A DNA stretch of 64,000 bases from Streptomyces rubradiris (GCF_016860525.1 NZ_BNEA01000015.1:1240001-1304000); one strand, 5' to 3'; positions 25,301 through 34,604 are shown, counted from the first letter of the stretch. The notes: generated from the letters alone by a model not told the origin. Numbers and translations are program-made.

Positions 25301-25577
25301 CAGCATCCAGGGCGTAGCGACTGGTGTTGAAAAAGGGATGGCCAGAGGCGCGGCGCAGCGCAAAATCCCGGAACGAGTCCGAATGTACACCCTTGTCCGC
25401 CAATTCAGCCGAGGTGGCCAGCACCTCCTGGCGCGTGGGTCCGAGCAGGCAATCCAAGCGCCGCAGTACGGTGAACGGCAATACAACGCTGCCATACTCA
25501 GATGTCTTGAAGTCCCCGCGAAGAAGATCCGTGAGCGACCAGATATGCCTGGAAAGCTGCGTCCTTGAATCGCTCAT
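22308..25577 (-). CDS. HsdM-like N6-adenine DNA methylase with a large C-terminal extension containing a HEPN-like motif
   Basis: The 1089-aa protein has an HsdM-type N-terminal helical domain (QLSRHIWSLTDLLRGDFKTS). The methylase core follows: FVFEDLVRR, SAM-binding motif I DPACGTGG at 214-221, and motif IV. Motif IV reads AHPPFG (His290) where HsdM has NPPF; the codon is CAC, one base from AAC. After the core (GIVALPDQLFYNTGVSTYLW) comes a ~550-residue extension of unknown fold. It includes LLKEIKDLRNNSHHAHGVRR, an Rx4H motif (R945-H950) like that of HEPN RNases, and a CPDC pair at 1052-1055. The ATG at 25577 is preferred because GAGGGGG precedes it. It is divergent from the Pgl operon, and no HsdS or HsdR is present. 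It is probably an accessory of the BREX locus; whether it methylates DNA is doubtful. Confidence 0.8.
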   Translation of the reverse strand: MSDSRTQLSRHIWSLTDLLRGDFKTSEYGSVVLPFTVLRRLDCLLGPTRQEVLATSAELADKGVHSDSFRDFALRRASGHPFFNTSRYALDAVVADPSNSVALLREYVLGYSENVRDVFRRFEFDRTVERLHHAGLLYAVVSRFVSMHLGAPLSAGDMGFVFEDLVRRSVDQAGGTGTDEHVTPRDVGRLMSALLLRPDQHELTLSGVLRTVHDPACGTGGLLEEVAERIETANPLAHVSLYGQEINAETWAVAGSNMLMSGRDPGQILFGNVLREDLFKDQSFDYLLAHPPFGLSWKHVEQQVRDEHGLGHAGRFGAGLPRVSDGSLLFLQHMLAKMKPVDASGGGGSRVVVLFSGSPMQGGATGLGESDVRRWIVENDWLEGIVALPDQLFYNTGVSTYLWVLSNRKKSAHRGRVALVKAQDHWQKTRQSSGSKRKYLGPDQLDKIVRLYEEALSAPVGGSPRDQVSVVRNEDLLYRQIVIERPLRLRFELTADGLQQLSSLRPIQRGDHPEKLVDALRGLVGTSWTTSSDAFSALQHAVATVGQTWPRGAAFERSVRNAIGVRDDQGEVQQRRGVTEPDPELRDLVVVPLRDDPEEYFRKEVLPYAPDAWLDHAKTRIGCAIRSSLFYVAELDGEFRPLRAFAQLETVRVKLRRPRRGEAESIPPKHLTASYLHSVDSALELPDAELDDSELTPCTGGDLVGRSGNWRLLPAGFGDAVTRLFVLHPAPGSGRGLCEWLNSRKGNAAYPQARELLDTPVPVELVAAPEVEDLLAEVQEGRHALRMATDGILPNVFAGPETRVAEIRQSIRFIAREARLAGQLVRPFDDPVWRAEASYPFHVAALARRYRVSTHPAEKKDGLLKLGEGTARTLGVLALQELIAHRGSFSSSLRKSFGQGATFGTWTTLIKRFIDEVPTPQLPELVALREHGVTLSLLKEIKDLRNNSHHAHGVRRSHELDEDVEKLEPYVVSALNSVNWLSSTDWFWVERCEYLDDSSFQAVGLRLRGSHPSWEPFSRPIDHPLRPDRIYVDGTPPGVPIDLWPLAVVSLCPDCRTRELFLLNKISNGTAVLRSLEEHELTIPYTTQA

Positions 25578-26071
25578 GGCATCCCCCTCGGGCCACCCGG
25601 CCCCTCCTGCACTCAAGGCCGATCTTCACACAGTCATGGGATCTTACGCAGGGGGCATCACCGTGACGGCCCGCGCCCGCCAATCAGCCACTGCCGCTCC
25701 CTCGGCAGCAACCGGCAGAACATGGAGCCGACCTGGCATGGCCGCGTCAGCAAGGGCTACGACGCAAAGCCATGCTGTCACCGGGCACGGCGTGATCGCC
25801 CACCCGACACCCACCGCTTCATCCGCACACGCATCGACTCGGCGCTGCTGCGGCTTGAATCGCCATGGTCCGCCCGGCCGAATCCGCTCACGGTGCGCAC
25901 TGCCCCGTTCCATCGCCAGCAGGTCTGGGTCACAGGGCCTCTGTCGCAGCACGCTCAGGCCGCTCTTCGTGTCAGTGTCACCCTTTAGGATTCGGTCCGA
26001 GGGTTGAGCTGTGCTTCCTGAACGCGTCGGCAGGAACTACGGCAGGCATACAGACACGGACGGGGAGCCGC
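25578..26071. promoter_or_regulatory. Divergent promoter region between the methylase and pglW
   Basis: No supported gene lies in these ~494 bases. TAAGAT read leftward (25641-25646 on the plus strand as ATCTTA) is 64 bases upstream of the methylase ATG. TAGGAT read rightward (25986-25991) is 80 bases upstream of pglW. Both fit the TANNNT -10 consensus, but neither has a good -35. A leftward frame at 25644-25952 has mixed composition and no ribosome binding site and is probably not a gene. Confidence 0.4.
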
Positions 26072-29000
26072 ATGCTGGAAGACCGGTGGACGACGGTCAC
26101 CGTGTCCGAGTATGAGCACGAGCGTCGTGGTCTTGAGGCGATCCGCCGCCGTCTGCCGGACGAGGAGCCGTGGCGCGCCTGGGCGAACTTCATGTTCACC
26201 GCGAACAGCGGGCACGTCCGTGAGGTCGATCTTCTGGTGGTAGCGCCGGCCGGAGTGTTCCTGGTCGAGTTGAAAGACTGGCACGGCTCGGTCCACGGCG
26301 GCGGCAACGACTGGGTGCAGACCACACCCAGTGGGACCAGCCGTCGGCACGGCAACCCGCTGCACCTGGCGAACCGGAAGGCCAAAGAGCTGTCGGGCCT
26401 GATCAACGGCGTCTCCGGTCGGCCCGCGCACCGAACGAAGATCTGGGTGGGCGAGGCTGTCTGCTTCACCGACGACAAGCTCCAGGTGAAGCTACCGGCT
26501 GCCGACATGAACGGCGTGTTCACGGTCAAGCAGCTGGTGGAGATGCTGGCCGTTCCGCCGGGAGACGCCCGCTACCAAATCACAGCCGAGGCATCCCGCT
26601 TTGTCGATGCAGCCCTGAAAAAGCTCCGTATCGCACCGATCCGCCGCCAGCACGAGGTGGGCTCCTACCTCCTCGATGCGAAGGCGTTCGACTCCGGGCC
26701 GACCTGGGCCGACTATCTGGGACGCCATTCCCAGCTGCACGACCTGGCACGGGTGCGGGTCTTCCTCAGCGAACGCGGTGCCTCGGACGACGAGCGGCGC
26801 TCGGTGGAGCGAGCCGCCGCCCGCGAGGCGTCGGTACTCAGCCGTTTTCGTCATCCCGGTGCGGTACGGCTGAAGAACTATCTGCCGTCGGGGCATCCCG
26901 CCGGGCCCGCCATCCTCTTCGACTACCACCCGGAGACGCTACGCCTGGACGACTACCTGGTCCAGCACGGTGAGGGTCTCGACCTGCGGGGGCGCCTCGC
27001 GCTGGTGCGGCAGCTTGCCGAGACGGTGCGCTCCGCGCACTCCCGGCGGGTCCACCACCGTACGCTGTCGGCGCACGCGGTGCATGTGATTCCGCGCGAC
27101 CGCGGCCCACGCGGGCGGGAGCTCGGCGAAGAGCAGCGCTGGCTGCGTCCGTGGACACAGATCGCGGACTGGCAGATCGGCACTGGACAAAGCTCCAGCC
27201 GCGGCCGCCCACTGACCCTGGCCCCAACCAACGTGACGAGGCTCCATGTCGCGGACCAGGCCGATCCATATCTGGCTCCGGAGCTGAGGATTCCGAAGGC
27301 CGATCCAGTGCGCCTCGATGTGTACGGGCTCGGCGTGCTCACGTATCTGCTGGTGACCGGGCAAGCGCCTGGCGCGAGCCAGAGCGAGGTCATGGCACGT
27401 CTGGAGGCCGGCGAGAGTCTGCGTCCAAGCGCGCTCGTCGACGGTCTCAATCCGGACATCGACGATCTGGTGGAGGCATCCACCGCGTACGAACCAGGTC
27501 GGCGTCTGTCCACGGTCGACGACTTTCTGGAAATGCTGGAGTACGTCGAGCAGGCATTCGTCGAGGAAGTCCCGGGCGGCGGAGACGCGGCTGCGGTCGC
27601 GGGCGGAGACGGCGGTTCAGCCGCAGGCGCGGGCGAGGAAAGATCCGAGCCGGAGAAGGACCCGCTGGAGGCCGTGGCCGGGGACGTACTGGCCGGACGC
27701 TGGGAGGTCGTGCGCCGCCTCGGTACAGGCTCGACCGCGCGGGCCTTCCTGGTGCGGGATCTGGAGGGCGAGCCTCGGCGCAGCGGCGGCCTGCCGGTGG
27801 CAGTGCTGAAGGTCGCGCTGAGCGAGGCCAAGCATGCTGTCCTGGATCGTGAGGCGGAGGTCCTGGGCCGTATCCACAGGGACTCCAGCATCATTTCGCT
27901 GTACGAGCCGCAGCCTCTGACATTGGCTGGGCGCCGGGTCCTGGTCCTGGAGTACGTGGGCGACAGCCGGGAGCTGAAGGACCAGGACGGCAGTGCGAGT
28001 AAGGGGCCGCGCCGCAGGGAGGACACCGTTGCCCGCCAGCTGCGGGACAACGGCCGTTTGGGCATGGACCAGCTGGAGGCGTACGGGAAGTACCTCTTCG
28101 GTGCTGTGGAGCACTTGGAGGCGGAGGGGATCTGGCACCGGGACCTGAAGCCGGACAACATCGCGATCCGGGTCCGCCCCAACGGCACCCGTCAGTTGGT
28201 ACTGATCGACTTCTCGCTCGCCGGGTACCCGGCGAAGGAGATCGAGGCGGGCACCGAGGGCTATCTCGACCCGTTCGTGGGCGTCATCACGCGCGGCTCG
28301 TACGACGGGTACGCCGAGCGGTACGCGCTGGCCGTGACGCTGCATGAGATGGCGTCGAACGAGCTGCCCCGCTGGGGTGACGGATCGGTCACGGCCCGGC
28401 AGACGGACGCGAAGGAGTGGCCGTACCCGCAGCTCGCGGCCGATGCCTTCGAACCGGCTGTCCGGGACGGCCTGGTGGCGTTCTTCCGGAAGGCGCTGGC
28501 CCGGGATGTGAAGGACCGCTTCCCGGACCTCAAGCCGATGGAGCGTGCCTGGCAGCGGATCTTCCTGGACGCACAGCAGACGACGGCGCCGAGCACCGGT
28601 CACGGTGAGAAGTCGGGGCGCGGAGCGAAGGGCGGCACAGACACGGTCGCCGGGTCGGCGGCGCAGCCGCGGATCGGGCGGGAGGACGACGACGTCTCCG
28701 CCGAGCAGGTCCGCGACCAGCAGGCCGAGCGCGCCGACCGGAAGACGCCGCTGTCGGTGGCGGGTCTGACGGTCGCTGCGCAGTCGCAGCTGTTCGCGAT
28801 GGGGCTGAACACCGTCGGGGACGTCCTGGAATACTCGGCGAGGAAGTTCCTCACCGCGCCGGGCATGGGCTCGCGCACCCGGGAGGAGATCCAGCGCCGG
28901 CAGAAGGAGTGGAACGCGCGCCTGGGCAAGGCGGCTCCCGCGCCGCTCAGCGCGGAGGCCCGCAAGGCGGCGGGGCAGGAGCTCTCCGACCTGGAGCGGG

Positions 29001-30760
29001 CGGTCGCGGAGTCGGCCGCCGCCGACGGGGACGGCGCCGACCCGCAGGTGCTGGGCGGCCTGAGCCTGGACGCGCTCGCCGCCCGTCTCGTACCGAAGCC
29101 ATCCAGCGGTAGTGCCCGCTCCAATGCCAAGGAGCGCGAAGCAATCCGGCTGCTGCTGCGGCTGCCCGACGAGACAGGGACGCTGCCCGGGGGCCTGGCC
29201 TGGGTCCGGCAGCGGGACGTCGCCGATGCGGTGGGCCTGACCGCGGGCCGGATTCCGCAGATCGTGAAGAAGGCGCGCGAGCGCTGGTACAAGGACGCGG
29301 CTCTGGGGCTGCTGCGTGAGCAGGTGGTGAAACTTCTGGCTGAGCGCGGCCGGGTGGCCCCGGTGATCGAGCTCGCCGACGCCCTCATCGCCCGGCGCGG
29401 CACCCAGCACGTGGAGCGGCGCGACCGGCGTGCACTCGCCCTGTCGCTGCTGCGTGCGGTGGTCGAAAGAGAGAACTACGACAACGAGTCCCCGCCGCTC
29501 TTCCGCTACTTCCACGCCCGCATGCCCAAGGGCGCCGATCCGGTACTCGGCCTGCTCGCCCTGGATGTCCGGGAGGACGTGGACGGTCCGGACACCCCGG
29601 CGCTGCCCGCCCTGCAGGAGTACGCGCTGAACCTGGGCGTGCGGGCCGACCGGCTCGCGGCGCTTGAGTCCCTGCCGACAGCGAGCACGGTCCTCACCGA
29701 GCTGGACGCGGTGCGACGGCCACCGGGCAGCCTGGGCTGGGACGAGCGGCGGACGGCCGAGATCGCGGTCGCCGCCTCCACCCGGGCCGCGCTCACCCCG
29801 CGGTTGGAGATCTACCCGCGCGACCTGGACCTTGTGCGTGCGCTGCGGATCACCCAGGCCGGCGTGGTCGCCCTGCAGCCGGGTGTCGAGGAGGAGCGGC
29901 AGCCGGGCCTGACGGTGGACGCGCTGCACAAGCGGGTCGCGACCCGCTTCCCCGACCTGGGCACCGATCCGCTGGCGCCGCGCGAGCTGCCCACGGGCAG
30001 CGCCCTGGTCCGCGCCCTGAAGCAGGCGGGCTTCGAGCTGAAACTGGCCACCCGCTACGACAAGGTGCTCCGGCTCGTCCCGGACCGCCCCTCCGGGGAC
30101 GCCACTGCCGGGCTGACCTCGGCGAGCTGGGGTGCCTCGGCTGCGCGCCGCTCGGCCCCCACCCAGTACGACGCGGACGCTGCCGTCGCCGCTGCCGTCA
30201 AGGCTGAACAGCGGCTTACGCACTCGGCACGGCAGGACGGCTTCCGGGTCCTGACCGTGCCCCAGCGGCGCGCCGAGGACGCGGTGCGGCGGCTGGCCGG
30301 CGAGCCATACGGGGCTCGGCCGGTGTCGGTGACCGCACTGTTCGTGGCCGAACTGCGCGGCGTGGTCGGCGAGGCTGCCCGGCCGACCTGGGAGACCGTC
30401 CTCAAGGCGGACGCCGCCGAGCCGGGTAGTCGGGCTCACCAACAGCTGCGCATACGCACCGACAAGGCGTGGGGGCGGGTCGAGCCGCAGCTGCGGGAGC
30501 TGCTGGCGGAGGCCGCTGGTCCGCTGTTGCTCACCGACACTGCGGTGCTGGCTCGCTATGACGCGTTCGATCTGATCGGGCGGCTCGCGGAGGGGGCTCG
30601 GCAGGGCGGCAGCCCGCTGTGGCTGCTCGTCGCCCAGTCCGATCCGGCACGGGCGCCACGGTTGGCCGGGCAGAGTGTCCCGTACCAGGCGGGATTCGAC
30701 GAGTGGATCGTCGTGCCTGACGCCTGGGTGGCACGCAAACACCTTGAGCCGGACGCCTGA
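26072..30760 (+). CDS. pglW: PglW: NERD domain plus tandem protein kinase of BREX type 2
   Basis: This 1562-aa protein starts with a NERD nuclease-like domain (EVDLLVVAPAGVFLVELKDW at 51-70, with the D53/E66-x-K68 pattern). A first kinase-like domain follows in which the catalytic loop reads VHHRTLSAHA instead of HRDxxxxN, so it is a pseudokinase. A second, canonical Ser/Thr kinase follows, with GTGSTARAF as glycine loop, VAVLKV with the lysine, WHRDLKPDN (H689, D691) and DFS. The C-terminal half has a helix-hairpin-helix-like segment (SQLFAMGLNTVGDVLEYSAR) and a sigma-region-4-like HTH (DVADAVGLTAGRIPQIVKKA). PglW is the Pgl-system kinase. The ATG at 26072 with GGGGAG upstream is chosen because the NERD domain starts there. 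It heads the operon and is followed by pglX after 62 bp. Confidence 0.92.
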   Translation: MLEDRWTTVTVSEYEHERRGLEAIRRRLPDEEPWRAWANFMFTANSGHVREVDLLVVAPAGVFLVELKDWHGSVHGGGNDWVQTTPSGTSRRHGNPLHLANRKAKELSGLINGVSGRPAHRTKIWVGEAVCFTDDKLQVKLPAADMNGVFTVKQLVEMLAVPPGDARYQITAEASRFVDAALKKLRIAPIRRQHEVGSYLLDAKAFDSGPTWADYLGRHSQLHDLARVRVFLSERGASDDERRSVERAAAREASVLSRFRHPGAVRLKNYLPSGHPAGPAILFDYHPETLRLDDYLVQHGEGLDLRGRLALVRQLAETVRSAHSRRVHHRTLSAHAVHVIPRDRGPRGRELGEEQRWLRPWTQIADWQIGTGQSSSRGRPLTLAPTNVTRLHVADQADPYLAPELRIPKADPVRLDVYGLGVLTYLLVTGQAPGASQSEVMARLEAGESLRPSALVDGLNPDIDDLVEASTAYEPGRRLSTVDDFLEMLEYVEQAFVEEVPGGGDAAAVAGGDGGSAAGAGEERSEPEKDPLEAVAGDVLAGRWEVVRRLGTGSTARAFLVRDLEGEPRRSGGLPVAVLKVALSEAKHAVLDREAEVLGRIHRDSSIISLYEPQPLTLAGRRVLVLEYVGDSRELKDQDGSASKGPRRREDTVARQLRDNGRLGMDQLEAYGKYLFGAVEHLEAEGIWHRDLKPDNIAIRVRPNGTRQLVLIDFSLAGYPAKEIEAGTEGYLDPFVGVITRGSYDGYAERYALAVTLHEMASNELPRWGDGSVTARQTDAKEWPYPQLAADAFEPAVRDGLVAFFRKALARDVKDRFPDLKPMERAWQRIFLDAQQTTAPSTGHGEKSGRGAKGGTDTVAGSAAQPRIGREDDDVSAEQVRDQQAERADRKTPLSVAGLTVAAQSQLFAMGLNTVGDVLEYSARKFLTAPGMGSRTREEIQRRQKEWNARLGKAAPAPLSAEARKAAGQELSDLERAVAESAAADGDGADPQVLGGLSLDALAARLVPKPSSGSARSNAKEREAIRLLLRLPDETGTLPGGLAWVRQRDVADAVGLTAGRIPQIVKKARERWYKDAALGLLREQVVKLLAERGRVAPVIELADALIARRGTQHVERRDRRALALSLLRAVVERENYDNESPPLFRYFHARMPKGADPVLGLLALDVREDVDGPDTPALPALQEYALNLGVRADRLAALESLPTASTVLTELDAVRRPPGSLGWDERRTAEIAVAASTRAALTPRLEIYPRDLDLVRALRITQAGVVALQPGVEEERQPGLTVDALHKRVATRFPDLGTDPLAPRELPTGSALVRALKQAGFELKLATRYDKVLRLVPDRPSGDATAGLTSASWGASAARRSAPTQYDADAAVAAAVKAEQRLTHSARQDGFRVLTVPQRRAEDAVRRLAGEPYGARPVSVTALFVAELRGVVGEAARPTWETVLKADAAEPGSRAHQQLRIRTDKAWGRVEPQLRELLAEAAGPLLLTDTAVLARYDAFDLIGRLAEGARQGGSPLWLLVAQSDPARAPRLAGQSVPYQAGFDEWIVVPDAWVARKHLEPDA

Positions 30761-30822
30761 CCCACCCCTTCTCCTGACCTGGCCTTCTTCCATCCTCTCG
30801 CTTTTCTCCACAGGAGCCGTTG

Positions 30823-33800
30823 GTGATCGACCGCAAGATCCTCCTCGCCGATCTACAGAAGCAGGTCAAGGCGGCAGAGATCGATCTGGAACAGCAGGTC
30901 AAAGCCATCCCCGAGGTCGGGACGCGGCTGCGCGGCGAGTATGAGCAGGCCCGGAAGCTGGGCCGTACGTCGGCAACATGGAGCGCCTGGCTCGGCGAGC
31001 GGATCACCCAGGTCGCGGTGGCCTGGGTCCTCGGCACGGTCTTCGTGCGGTTCAGCGAGGACAACCGGCTGATCGCCGAGCCTTACATCACCTCCCCCGA
31101 CGTGGCAGGGCGGGAGATCGCCCAGGCTCGGTTCGAGGAGTATCTGGAGAAGGACGCCGACCCGACATACCGAGGGTGGCTGGAGACAGCGTTCGCCGAG
31201 TTGGGCGCCGGACAGGCCGGGCGGCTGCTCTTCGACCGCGACCACAACCCGCTCTACCAGATCCCGCTCTCGCACGACGGCGCCGGCGCGCTGCTCGCCT
31301 TCTGGCGGGAGCAGCGCGCCGGTGAGGTCAACGGGGGCGAAGGGGCGAACGGTCCGGTCCTCGTACACGACTTCAGTGACCCGCTGGGCGAGGACGGCAC
31401 CGAGGGCTGGGACACCCGGTTCCTGGGCGACCTGTACCAAGACTTGAGCGAGGCGGCCCGCAAGACGTACGCGCTGCTGCAGACGCCGGAGTTCGTGGAG
31501 GAGTTCATCCTCGACCGGACGATGACCCCGGCAGTGCGGGAGTTCGGCTTCGAAGAGCTGAAGATGATCGATCCGACCTGCGGGTCCGGCCACTTCGTGC
31601 TCGGTGCGTTCCGGCGACTGGTGCGAATGTGGGCTGAGCAGCGGCCCGAGGTTGGCGCTTACGAGCGGGTACGAGCGGCCCTGCACTCGGTGCATGGGGT
31701 GGACCTCAACCCGTTCGCGGTCGCAGTGGCCCGTTTCCGGCTCCTGGTCGCGGCGATGGCCGCGAGCGGCATGCGGACCTTCGAGGAGGCGCGGCGCTAC
31801 GAGTGGCCCATCCAGCTCGCGGTCGGCGACTCGCTCATCAAGGACCGGCAGCTGGAGCTGCAGTTGGGGCTCGCCCTTGAGGAGGAGGGCGGCAGCGCGG
31901 CCGGTGACCCGCTGGCCGACTTCTCGTACGCGACGGAGGACGTGCACGAGCACCCCGGAATCCTGGAGCAGGGGCGCTATCACGTGGTCGTGGGCAACCC
32001 GCCTTACATCACGGTCAAGGACAAGCAGCTCAACCAGCTGTACCGGGAGCTGTACGACGCGTGCGCGGGGACGTACGCGCTGTCCGTCCCCTTCGCCCAG
32101 CGGTTCTTCGAACTGGCCAAGCGAGGCGGAGCCGATGGAGACGGTTACGGCATGGTCGGCCAGATCACGGCGAACTCCTTCATGAAGCGAGAGTTCGGCA
32201 CGAAGCTCATCGAGGAGTACTTCGCGCACAAGGTCGAACTCACCGAGGTCATCGACACGTCGGGGGCGTACATCCCGGGGCACGGGACACCGACGGTTAT
32301 CCTCGTGGGCCGGCCGAGGGACGGATCGAAGCGACAGATGACGGTCCGGACGGTGCGCAGCGTGCAGGGAGAGCCTGCGGCGCCGGCGAAGCCCGAGGAA
32401 GGGCAGGTCTGGACGGCGATCGTGGAACAGGTCGACCGGCCGGGAAGTGGGGGGCATTGGGTTTCGGTGGACGACCTGACGCGGGATCGGTACTTTGGGA
32501 AACAGCCGTGGATCTTGGCGGACGGCGGCCTGGAGATGATCGAGCAGTTGGGGAAAAGTGCCGCACTGACCCTGACTCAGGTAATTCAGTCAGCAGGTCG
32601 CACAACCAAGTCCGGAGGAGACGACGTCTACTTCTTGCCCGATAACACGGCAGCCGCTCGACTAGGAATCCAGGAGAATGTTCGACCTCTGGCCACAGGC
32701 AACGCAGTCCGAGATTATGTGATTTGGGATCTCGTAACGGTTGTGAACCCTTACGAGGATTCAACCAACTCACATTCCGTCGCCGACACCACTCCTCTCG
32801 TGGCGCGCTACCTGTGGCCGCACCGTCGGGTCCTGAGTCAGCGTCTCCTGTTCGGCAAGACCATCGTTGAGCACGGAAAGCCCTGGCATGCCCACCTAGA
32901 GAGCTACCCCGAAAAGCTCAGGAATCCCAAGGGGATCACTTTCGCGTTCGTTGCGACTCACAATCACTTCGCTTTTGATCGTGACGGAACCCTCTTCGGC
33001 AGCACGGCCCCTGTTATCAAGTTGCGGGAGGGGGCGACGGAGGAGGAGCATGTGCAGCTGCTTGGTCTGCTCAATAGCTCCACGGCCGGGTTCTGGCTCA
33101 AGATGGTGAGCCAGGCGAAGGGTGGTAGTGGCCTGGGGCGCGGGATTCAGAGTGAAGCCTGGGAGGAGCGCTACGAGTTCACGGGGACCAATCTGGAAGA
33201 TTTCCCCCTCCCCGCCGAATTCCCGACTGCCCTCGCCACCGAGCTTGACGCCCTCGCCCAGCAGCTCTCCGCCACAACCCCCGCCGCCCTCGCCACCGAG
33301 GCCACCCCCACCGCCACCGCCCTCCGCGAAGCTCAGGCCCGCTACAACTCCACCCGCGCTCGCATGATCGCCCTCCAGGAGGAGCTGGACTGGCAGGTGT
33401 ACTCCCTCTACGACCTTCACTCCGAGGATCTGCGCCTGCCCGACACCTCCGCCGTGCCCGAACTCGCCCTCGGCGAGCGTGCCTTCGAGATTGTGCTCGC
33501 TCGACGGGTCGCGGCCGGTGAAGCCAGTGGCGAGTGGTTCAAGCGACACGGCTCGACGCCCGTCACGGACATCCCCACGCACTGGCCCGCCGACTATCAG
33601 ACGCTCGTACGGAGGCGAATCGAGGTCATCGAGTCGAACCGTGCCATCGGGATGGTCGAGCGCCCGGAGTACAAGAGGCGCTGGGCCACGGAGGGCTGGG
33701 ACACGATGCGGCAGAAGGCGCTGAGGTCCTGGATGCTCGACCGGGTCGAGGACCGCGCGCACTGGTTCGACGCCAGCGGCAATCCCACCGTCACCACCCT

Positions 33801-34581
33801 CGCCCGCCTTGCCGAGAACCTCTCCGCCGACGAGGACTTCACGTCCGTTGCCGAGCTGTACGCACCCCGGCAGGACCTCGTGCAGATCGTGCGGGAGTTG
33901 CTGTCCGAGGAGCATGTGCCGTTCGTGTCCGCGCTGCGGTACAAGCCGACCGGGCTGAAGAAGCGTGCCGACTGGGAGCAGGTCTGGGAGTTGCAGCGGG
34001 AGGAGGACGCGGCGCCCGACGAGCCCGCCAAGCGGAAGGTCCGTGAGCGGACGCCCGTGCCGCCGAAGTACACCTCGGCGGACTTCCTGAAGCCGAGCTA
34101 CTGGCGTGCGCGCGGCAAGCTGGATGTGCCCAAGGAGCGGTTCGTGTCCTATGGCACGGTCAACGCGCAGTCGCCGGAGCTGTACGGATGGGCCGGCTGG
34201 GATCACCTGGAGCAGGCCCTCGCACTCGCCTCGTACATCCAGCAGGCCGGGCTCAGCGACGACGACCTCGTGCCTTACCTGGCCGGACTGCTTGAGCTGC
34301 AGCCGTGGTTGGAGCAGTGGCATGGCGAGTATGACCCGGAGTTCGGGGCGTCACCGGCCGCCGAGATCCTGGCGTTCAGGCAGCAGAAGCAGGGCGAGCT
34401 CGGGCTGACCGACGATGCACTGCGGGCCTGGCGTCCGTCGGCCGCCAGCCGTGGACGCGGCGCGTCGAAGGCCGCCGCATCGAGAACGCGCACGGGCACG
34501 AAGGCCGCCGTCCAGACGTCCGTCATCGACGCCGGCAACGACACCGGCACCGAGGCCGTAAGCGGCGCAGAGTACGCCTGA
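30823..34581 (+). CDS. pglX: PglX: class I N6-adenine DNA methyltransferase of BREX type 2
   Basis: The 1252-aa protein begins IDRKILLADLQKQVKAAEID, the usual PglX N-terminus. It has SAM-binding motif I DPTCGSGHF (from D250) and catalytic motif IV NPPY (N392-Y395, in VVGNPPYITVKDK). A long C-terminal recognition region contains ENVRPLATGNAVRDYVIWDL and a coiled stretch around 820-900. PglX marks self DNA by adenine methylation, and in the Pgl phenotype modifies phage DNA so that the next infected host is attacked. I prefer the GTG at 30823, with AGGAG six bases upstream, over the TTG one codon earlier. G+C is visibly lower around 32560-33000, in the region likely to determine target specificity. 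It follows pglW and precedes pglY by 23 bp. Confidence 0.95.
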   Translation: MIDRKILLADLQKQVKAAEIDLEQQVKAIPEVGTRLRGEYEQARKLGRTSATWSAWLGERITQVAVAWVLGTVFVRFSEDNRLIAEPYITSPDVAGREIAQARFEEYLEKDADPTYRGWLETAFAELGAGQAGRLLFDRDHNPLYQIPLSHDGAGALLAFWREQRAGEVNGGEGANGPVLVHDFSDPLGEDGTEGWDTRFLGDLYQDLSEAARKTYALLQTPEFVEEFILDRTMTPAVREFGFEELKMIDPTCGSGHFVLGAFRRLVRMWAEQRPEVGAYERVRAALHSVHGVDLNPFAVAVARFRLLVAAMAASGMRTFEEARRYEWPIQLAVGDSLIKDRQLELQLGLALEEEGGSAAGDPLADFSYATEDVHEHPGILEQGRYHVVVGNPPYITVKDKQLNQLYRELYDACAGTYALSVPFAQRFFELAKRGGADGDGYGMVGQITANSFMKREFGTKLIEEYFAHKVELTEVIDTSGAYIPGHGTPTVILVGRPRDGSKRQMTVRTVRSVQGEPAAPAKPEEGQVWTAIVEQVDRPGSGGHWVSVDDLTRDRYFGKQPWILADGGLEMIEQLGKSAALTLTQVIQSAGRTTKSGGDDVYFLPDNTAAARLGIQENVRPLATGNAVRDYVIWDLVTVVNPYEDSTNSHSVADTTPLVARYLWPHRRVLSQRLLFGKTIVEHGKPWHAHLESYPEKLRNPKGITFAFVATHNHFAFDRDGTLFGSTAPVIKLREGATEEEHVQLLGLLNSSTAGFWLKMVSQAKGGSGLGRGIQSEAWEERYEFTGTNLEDFPLPAEFPTALATELDALAQQLSATTPAALATEATPTATALREAQARYNSTRARMIALQEELDWQVYSLYDLHSEDLRLPDTSAVPELALGERAFEIVLARRVAAGEASGEWFKRHGSTPVTDIPTHWPADYQTLVRRRIEVIESNRAIGMVERPEYKRRWATEGWDTMRQKALRSWMLDRVEDRAHWFDASGNPTVTTLARLAENLSADEDFTSVAELYAPRQDLVQIVRELLSEEHVPFVSALRYKPTGLKKRADWEQVWELQREEDAAPDEPAKRKVRERTPVPPKYTSADFLKPSYWRARGKLDVPKERFVSYGTVNAQSPELYGWAGWDHLEQALALASYIQQAGLSDDDLVPYLAGLLELQPWLEQWHGEYDPEFGASPAAEILAFRQQKQGELGLTDDALRAWRPSAASRGRGASKAAASRTRTGTKAAVQTSVIDAGNDTGTEAVSGAEYA

Positions 34582-34604
34582 GCAGGGCGAGGAGCAGACA
34601 CACC

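Noticed and set aside
22308..25577. A complete type I restriction-modification system
   Set aside because: No HsdS with two target-recognition domains and no HsdR helicase-nuclease is present nearby. The downstream large genes are Pgl/BREX proteins.
25644..25952. 102-aa leftward ORF between the methylase and pglW
   Set aside because: No ribosome binding site, no recognisable family, and it would fill the expected divergent promoter region.
27617..30811. 1064-aa leftward open frame opposite pglW
   Set aside because: Antisense shadow rich in Arg/Leu/His with no domain; pglW on the plus strand has intact kinase motifs and operon context.
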